Assembly: GCA_014376985.1 (NCBI GenBank) | Contig: JACMQM010000034.1 | Coordinates: 1 to 35,328 of the forward strand | Origin: Cytophagaceae bacterium | GTDB lineage: Bacteria > Bacteroidota > Bacteroidia > Cytophagales > Cytophagaceae | Direction of reading: 5' to 3' | DNA: 35,328 nt | Shown here: piece after piece, positions 31,981 through 35,328 of the stretch | Numbering within the stretch: position 1 is the first letter of the stretch | Layout of the letters: each line of letters opens with the position of its first letter | The notes under the pieces: generated by a model | Database searches by the model: none | The model's input: only the letters and a program-made list of their open reading frames with translations | Told to the model about the DNA's origin: nothing | Made by a program: the position numbers and the translations under genes

Positions 31981-32106
31981 ATGACACGCTATTTTAAATC
32001 CATCCGTCGATTCTACAAAAAACATGAAGCATACATGAAAATAGATTTGATCATGTATGCTACATTCATCGTAGCATTCGTCATTTTTTTTATATTCTTT
32101 GCGTAA
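31981..32106 (+). CDS. 41-residue single-pass membrane protein
   Basis: ATG to TAA gives 41 residues: a basic amphipathic start (MTRYFKSIRRFYKKHEAYMK) then one hydrophobic helix (about 22-40, LIMYATFIVAFVIFFIFF) ending at the membrane. The positive-inside rule puts the N-terminus in the cytoplasm. Short proteins of this shape are found as accessory subunits of respiratory oxidases and of transporters, but I do not recognise this one. It has a plausible FNR-type box and -7 element upstream (31862-31926) and is 29 bp from the convergent FabH-like gene. It is too short for usual gene calling. Confidence -1.
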   Translation: MTRYFKSIRRFYKKHEAYMKIDLIMYATFIVAFVIFFIFFA

Positions 32107-32135
32107 TCGCTAAAGTAAACCGAATTGACACTACT

Positions 32136-33107
32136 TTATACTTCAATAATTATCCCTGCAAAGGTTAATCCTCCACCAAAACCTAGAAGCAATAATTTGT
32201 TGCCTTTTTTCACCTTTCCTGCTTTTATCCCAAGATCCCAGGCGATTGGAATAGAAGCTGCTGAAGTATTTCCATATTGTTCAATACTTGTCAGCATTTT
32301 ACTTAAAGGATAATCGAGAGCTGCAGCAACAGCTTCAATGATCCGCATGTTAGCACTATGTAGAATTAACCAATCTAAGTCCCCAAGTTTCAAATTATTC
32401 CTCTCTAGCAATTCTTTAACTTTAAAGACCATATTTTGTACGGCCCATTTAAATACAACCTTACCGTTTTGATGAATTTTACCATTGGCTATTATTTCTT
32501 CATTATTGATAATACTATTACCATGCGATAAGTATAAATCTTTTCCATGACTACCATCCGTACCCGTTATTCCATTAAATATTTTCGCATCACTAGATGG
32601 TTCTATCAAGACTACGCCTGCTCCATCACCAAACAATATACAAGATGAGCGATCTGTATAGTCTGTAAATTTAGATAACGTTTCAGCTCCAATTACCAAT
32701 ATTTTTTTATGTGTTTTCGCAGCAATTAATCCCTTGGCTAATATCATTGCATATACAAAACCGGCACAGGCTGCCATCACATCTATGCATCCTGCATTAG
32801 TAATATTTAGTTTGTGTTGTACTTGGCTTGCTGTATTAGGCATGATCTGATCAGCAGTGGTCGTAGCAACAATAATGAAGTCAATACCTTCTAAGCTAGT
32901 ACCATGATTTTCCTTTAATAAGTTTTGTACTGCTTTTACCGCTAATTCACTTGTGTATTCATATTTAGAGGCAACTCGTCTTTCTTTAATTCCTGTCCTG
33001 CTCTGAATCCATTCATCATTGGTGTTAATGATATTTTCAAACCATGTATTTGGAATAACATTTTCAGGAGTATAGACCCCAATTGCAGAAATTTTAGAAT
33101 TCATCAA
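32136..33107 (-). CDS. Beta-ketoacyl-ACP synthase III-like (FabH family)
   Basis: 323 residues, full FabH length, cytosolic. The thiolase-fold landmarks are the N-terminal NDEWIQSRTGIKERR, the catalytic Cys114 in MAACAGF, His250 in LILHSANMRI and Asn280 in YGNTSAAS, so the Cys-His-Asn triad is intact. The usual HQAN (ACP-binding) reads HSAN. FGDGAGVVLIEPS is also typical. It starts fatty-acid or a polyketide-like chain by condensing an acyl-CoA with malonyl-ACP. It is a lone copy here with no fab or acyl-carrier gene beside it, which suggests an accessory and not the housekeeping enzyme. It is divergent from the methyltransferase pseudogene, with a FNR-type box in the shared upstream region. 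Confidence -1.
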   Translation of the reverse strand: MMNSKISAIGVYTPENVIPNTWFENIINTNDEWIQSRTGIKERRVASKYEYTSELAVKAVQNLLKENHGTSLEGIDFIIVATTTADQIMPNTASQVQHKLNITNAGCIDVMAACAGFVYAMILAKGLIAAKTHKKILVIGAETLSKFTDYTDRSSCILFGDGAGVVLIEPSSDAKIFNGITGTDGSHGKDLYLSHGNSIINNEEIIANGKIHQNGKVVFKWAVQNMVFKVKELLERNNLKLGDLDWLILHSANMRIIEAVAAALDYPLSKMLTSIEQYGNTSAASIPIAWDLGIKAGKVKKGNKLLLLGFGGGLTFAGIIIEV

Positions 33108-33201
33108 TGATAGTTTTAATTAGCGGTAATCAATACTTTATATCCAGCCTTCCAGCTGAATAATGCGAGGCCTAATTTACTGAAAATAAAAAAAAGTAAT
33201 A

Positions 33202-33267
33202 TTGATAAAAATCAACAATTATACTTATCCAAGTTCAATTAATATACTCATCAGACATTTATATTTG
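33202..33267 (+). promoter_or_regulatory. FNR-type box and -7 element upstream of the methyltransferase pseudogene
   Basis: TTGATAAAAATCAA (33202-33215) is the same 14-mer as at 24517. TATATTTG (33260-33267), a perfect TAnnTTTG, begins exactly 58 bases downstream of the box start. TCAATTA occurs at box+33 as in cassette 2. The promoter is intact although the gene behind it is broken. The divergent FabH-like gene starts 95 bases to the left. Confidence -1.
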
Positions 33268-33268
33268 A

Positions 33269-33595
33269 CAACGGAAAAAATCAAACGTCTTTATCAAAAA
33301 GAAGAATAAAACAAAGGAACAGATACAGAATACGCTGGATGAAGATTTTGACTTAATATATTCTGATAAAATCAGGAACTTTTCAAAACGTAACTGGACA
33401 CCTATTAGAATAATAAATGCAGCTGTCGATTTTCTCTGTTATAAAAAAAATCTAAAAATACTTGACACAGGAAGTGGAGTTAGTAAATTTTGCATCATCG
33501 CTGCTTTACTTGATTGCAAGAATTATTTTTATGGCGTAGATTATTGAAAGGATATATAGCAATTTCAAATAACCTGAATTTGCTATATAAAATTG
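33269..33595 (+). pseudogene. Fourth methyltransferase copy, decayed
   Basis: The frame open from 33269 to the TGA at 33545-33547 encodes the N-terminal half of the same family: EDFDLIYSDKIRNFSKRNWT, FLCYKKNLKILDTGSGVSKF, CKNYFYGVDY. There is no ATG: the codon aligned with the start of copies 1 and 2 (33296-33298) is AAA. The G-x-G motif has GVSKF for GVGKF. The TGA falls where copies 1 and 2 have Arg (CREKF, FRKDF), as from CGA to TGA. After it the similarity continues in a shifted frame (AISNNLNLLYKI, compared with EISDNLKKEHRI) to about 33595 and then stops. The remaining 100 residues are gone. From 33596 to 33741 I see nothing further. Confidence -1.
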
Positions 33596-33741
33596 GACGC
33601 ACCGATGAAATTAACCACCGTTTGTCGAAATAGATGTTAAAAAAAAAGTCCTAGAGTGCAGTATTACCTATACTACCGTATTGAAGTCTAGACGTTTAAA
33701 AAAAGGTATCGTTAAAAAGTTTTACACAGCGCTTTAAAACT

Positions 33742-34776
33742 CTACTTTATATTTTTGATCATTGCCAAAAGTATATCTTTAACCGCTTGTTTGGTGGCAT
33801 CTTCCACATGATAATATTTGCTTTGCAAACTTCCGAAAGACATATATTCCATTTTTTTAGAGCAGAATGTTTTACTAATGGCCTGCAATACATCTTGCTG
33901 AACCTTATTAACTGTAACTCCAGAGGTATACATGAGCTTCATGAGGTAAGCTATTTGTGCGACAGACAAGCTAGTTTCTACTTTGCACTGCTTGGATGGG
34001 AATAAACCTAATTGATCAGATGAAAAAGATTTTATCCTTTTCATGCATACTTTGAGTTCATTTTTTAGCCATTGTTTTAATATGTCTTTGATTGGTTCAA
34101 AATCGGATGAAAATGAAATAGAAGCACAGGAAGATATGCAACTGAGTTGATCAAGATAAAGTTGAAGAATGTTAGCTTGATTGTTTAGATCATCTGCATT
34201 CTTAAGTTTGACCTTGATCTGATGGGTTAGGTATTCGAAAAACCCAGGTAAATTGTAATTGTAGGTAATTAAAAATAAAATAAGCAATTCTTGATGTCTG
34301 TCAACATCTTTTTCAGAATAGATAAACTCGTTATTCCAACGGTTACAAAAAGTGTCGAGGTAGTGAATATAATGTAGCGTACTACTTATTAATGGGAAAC
34401 AAAGAGGCTTTAATGTTTTTTGAAAATCTTCGTCCATCTCGCTTATCAGTACCCGGAGTTCTACGACAACAAAATTTGTTTTAGTACGAACATCTCGGAA
34501 GCCTAAGTCTGATACTGGCAATGAATGATCTAAATAATCCCAAAAATGAGTTTCTAAAAAGTATAGGACTTGATCGCACTTTAACCTGATATTTTCATGC
34601 CGTTTATGCTGTAGCAATGCTATCTGATGGTTTTTAATAAGAATTGCAATCGCTTCCTTCGTTGGTTGATTGAATGCATTTACTTTTATCTCATTAATGA
34701 CCGACAAAGTTTCTATTTCTTCTTTGTCTTCGCCATGTCCAATCTGCTCATCAAATGATCGAAGGCTATACTTCAC
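33742..34776 (-). CDS. RteC-like mobile-element protein
   Basis: 344 residues. The start is GTG at 34776 (MKYSLRSFDE); no in-frame ATG lies between it and an upstream stop. The sequence is helical and rich in Lys, Leu and Ile. The C-terminal block SLSVAQIAYLMKLMYTSGVT, then KTFCSKKMEYMSFGSLQSKY, then VEDATKQAVKDILLAMIKNI resembles the conserved end of RteC and related proteins from Bacteroidota conjugative transposons, in which RteC controls excision. I base this on recognition of the block and cannot run a search. It is transcribed away from the integrase remnant. A GGTTA/TAACC inverted repeat lies just upstream (around 34788-34799) and could be an operator. Confidence -1.
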   Translation of the reverse strand: MKYSLRSFDEQIGHGEDKEEIETLSVINEIKVNAFNQPTKEAIAILIKNHQIALLQHKRHENIRLKCDQVLYFLETHFWDYLDHSLPVSDLGFRDVRTKTNFVVVELRVLISEMDEDFQKTLKPLCFPLISSTLHYIHYLDTFCNRWNNEFIYSEKDVDRHQELLILFLITYNYNLPGFFEYLTHQIKVKLKNADDLNNQANILQLYLDQLSCISSCASISFSSDFEPIKDILKQWLKNELKVCMKRIKSFSSDQLGLFPSKQCKVETSLSVAQIAYLMKLMYTSGVTVNKVQQDVLQAISKTFCSKKMEYMSFGSLQSKYYHVEDATKQAVKDILLAMIKNIK

Positions 34777-34931
34777 TCTAGAAATAGGTTATGTAACCTT
34801 ACACGTTAAATCGGGAGTGATACTTGAAAAGAGTAATCTGATAAAAGTAACCGATGATATGTGTAAAATTAGCTATTGAACTTGTTACCGATTTGTAAAC
34901 GATGGATTCTTATTAATGGGTATATGTAAAT

Positions 34932-34980
34932 GAAGAAATAAATATTTTTTCATTTATTTCTTCTTACACTAAGCGCTTAG
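34932..34980. repeat. Hairpin and 12-bp palindrome between RteC-like gene and integrase remnant
   Basis: GAAGAAATAAAT (34932-34943) and ATTTATTTCTTC (34952-34963) form a perfect 12-bp stem with an 8-base loop. Next to it is the perfect palindrome CTAAGCGCTTAG (34969-34980). The 327-base gap 34777-35103 has no gene I can support. Such structures are common near recombination sites, but no duplicated att sequence was found by eye. Confidence -1.
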
Positions 34981-35016
34981 GTATTGTATTTAAACATTAA
35001 ATGTTGCTTTGCTTAA

Positions 35017-35047
35017 AAAAAAGTGAAGCGGTAAGCTTCACTTTTTT
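35017..35047 (-). terminator. Intrinsic terminator next to the integrase remnant
   Basis: GTGAAGC (35023-35029) and GCTTCAC (35035-35041) with a 5-base loop, extended by As on the left (35015-35022) and Ts on the right (35042-35047). It can end transcripts from either side; it lies 57 bases after the integrase remnant's stop codon. Confidence -1.
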
Positions 35048-35103
35048 AATATTTTTACTAATGCTCATCCTGTAGATCTTTCTTCTGATTTGAAAGCCAT
35101 TTT

Positions 35104-35328
35104 TTAAAGTAACGTGTTCATATCACGGCTTGTCTTTTTAAAGACCGGTTTGAATTGAGCGAAGGGATCTTTTGTCAACCATTCATACTTCACAGCCATG
35201 TTCATGATCTTTCTGAAACGTTCGATGTGTTTCATGGCTGTATTTTGTCCGCAGGGTTTTTGATGGTCCTTCGGTTTATGTGATTTTAAGAATAGTTCGA
35301 AGTCTTTGATGAACTTGTAGTTTAACTG
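35104..35328 (-). pseudogene. Tyrosine recombinase core-binding domain, truncated remnant
   Basis: An open frame runs from the right window edge to the TAA at 35104-35106 (74 residues in view). LNYKFIKDFELFLKSHKP, then MKHIERFRKIMNMAVKYEWL and TKDPFAQFKPVFKKTSRDMN match the SAM-like core-binding domain of Bacteroidota site-specific integrases. In intact proteins the catalytic domain follows with a Leu-Thr/Ser-x-x-E-L motif; here the frame ends MNTLL-stop, so the catalytic R-H-R-Y region is absent. The N-terminus lies beyond the window. A broken integrase, with no downstream continuation seen in any frame to 35048. Confidence -1.

Larger units (their letters stand above)
24200..35328. mobile_element. 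Probable decayed integrative element or genomic island
   Basis: From about 24.2 kb to the window end base composition is more AT-rich by eye than to the left. The segment contains duplicated gene cassettes, a pseudogene, an RteC-like protein and an integrase remnant at the right edge. The left edge is a guess, placed at the GC-rich patch with inverted arms at 24218-24267. No direct-repeat att sites were found and no conjugation genes are visible, so it may extend beyond the window or be a remnant only. Confidence -1.

Noticed and set aside
1-35328. CRISPR array, tRNA or rRNA genes
   Set aside because: No regularly spaced direct repeats, no cloverleaf or rRNA-like sequence noticed on either strand.

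Overview
The window looks like chromosome from a low-GC member of the Bacteroidota, most like the Cytophagales or Chitinophagales. The evidence is a secreted nuclease with a type IX secretion (T9SS) sorting tail, several promoters carrying the Bacteroidota -7 element TAnnTTTG, Bacteroidota-type families (DUF1571-LysM, DUF983, RteC-like, Bacteroidota-style tyrosine recombinase) and almost no Shine-Dalgarno sequences. Genus and species cannot be told from the sequence alone. There are no rRNA, tRNA or CRISPR features.

Left part (about 1-24000, ordinary-looking chromosome). In order: the 3' part of a carotenoid-type FAD oxidoreductase; an unlisted 44-residue basic protein; a short-chain dehydrogenase; a phytanoyl-CoA-dioxygenase-like gene; a DUF1571-LysM gene broken by two in-frame stops; a PAP2/sphingomyelin-synthase-like membrane protein; a complete RND efflux operon on the minus strand (small membrane protein, MFP, RND pump, outer-membrane factor); an unknown lipoprotein; an orphan PAS histidine kinase; a compact plus-strand operon of alpha/beta hydrolase, GlmU-like nucleotidyltransferase, galactokinase and aldose 1-epimerase; then, on the minus strand, a T9SS-exported ExeM/NucH-type nuclease and a secreted beta-helix protein with a small secreted partner.

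Right part (about 24200-35328, visibly more AT-rich, probable acquired island). This is the most interesting region. Four homologous copies of one small SAM-methyltransferase family lie within 9 kb (three intact, one pseudogene). Three of them (24621, 28104 and the 33.3 kb pseudogene) are preceded by a perfect FNR-type palindrome, TTGAT-N4-ATCAA. In all three the palindrome starts exactly 58 bp upstream of a TAnnTTTG-like element, which puts its centre at about -61.5, the classical class I activation position. A fourth, near-perfect box lies between the third methyltransferase (minus strand) and an unlisted 41-residue membrane protein (plus strand), again 57 bp from a -7-like element. A Crp/Fnr-family regulator is encoded in the middle and shares its upstream region with one of the boxes. 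The methyltransferases head cassettes with different cargo: a small protein, a LMW-PTP/ArsC-like protein, a TRIC-type channel and a spermidine-synthase-like protein in one; a second LMW-PTP-like protein, DUF983 and a stand-alone NuoL/MrpD-like membrane protein in another. Both phosphatase-like proteins keep the catalytic Cys but have Tyr where the signature Arg should be. My reading is a Crp/Fnr-controlled, duplicated and diversifying methyltransferase plus pseudo-phosphatase system, possibly responding to low oxygen or nitric oxide. The sequence gives the architecture; the biochemical function is not known to me.

The right end has an RteC-like protein and the truncated C-terminal end of a tyrosine-recombinase core-binding domain, consistent with the edge of a decayed integrative element.
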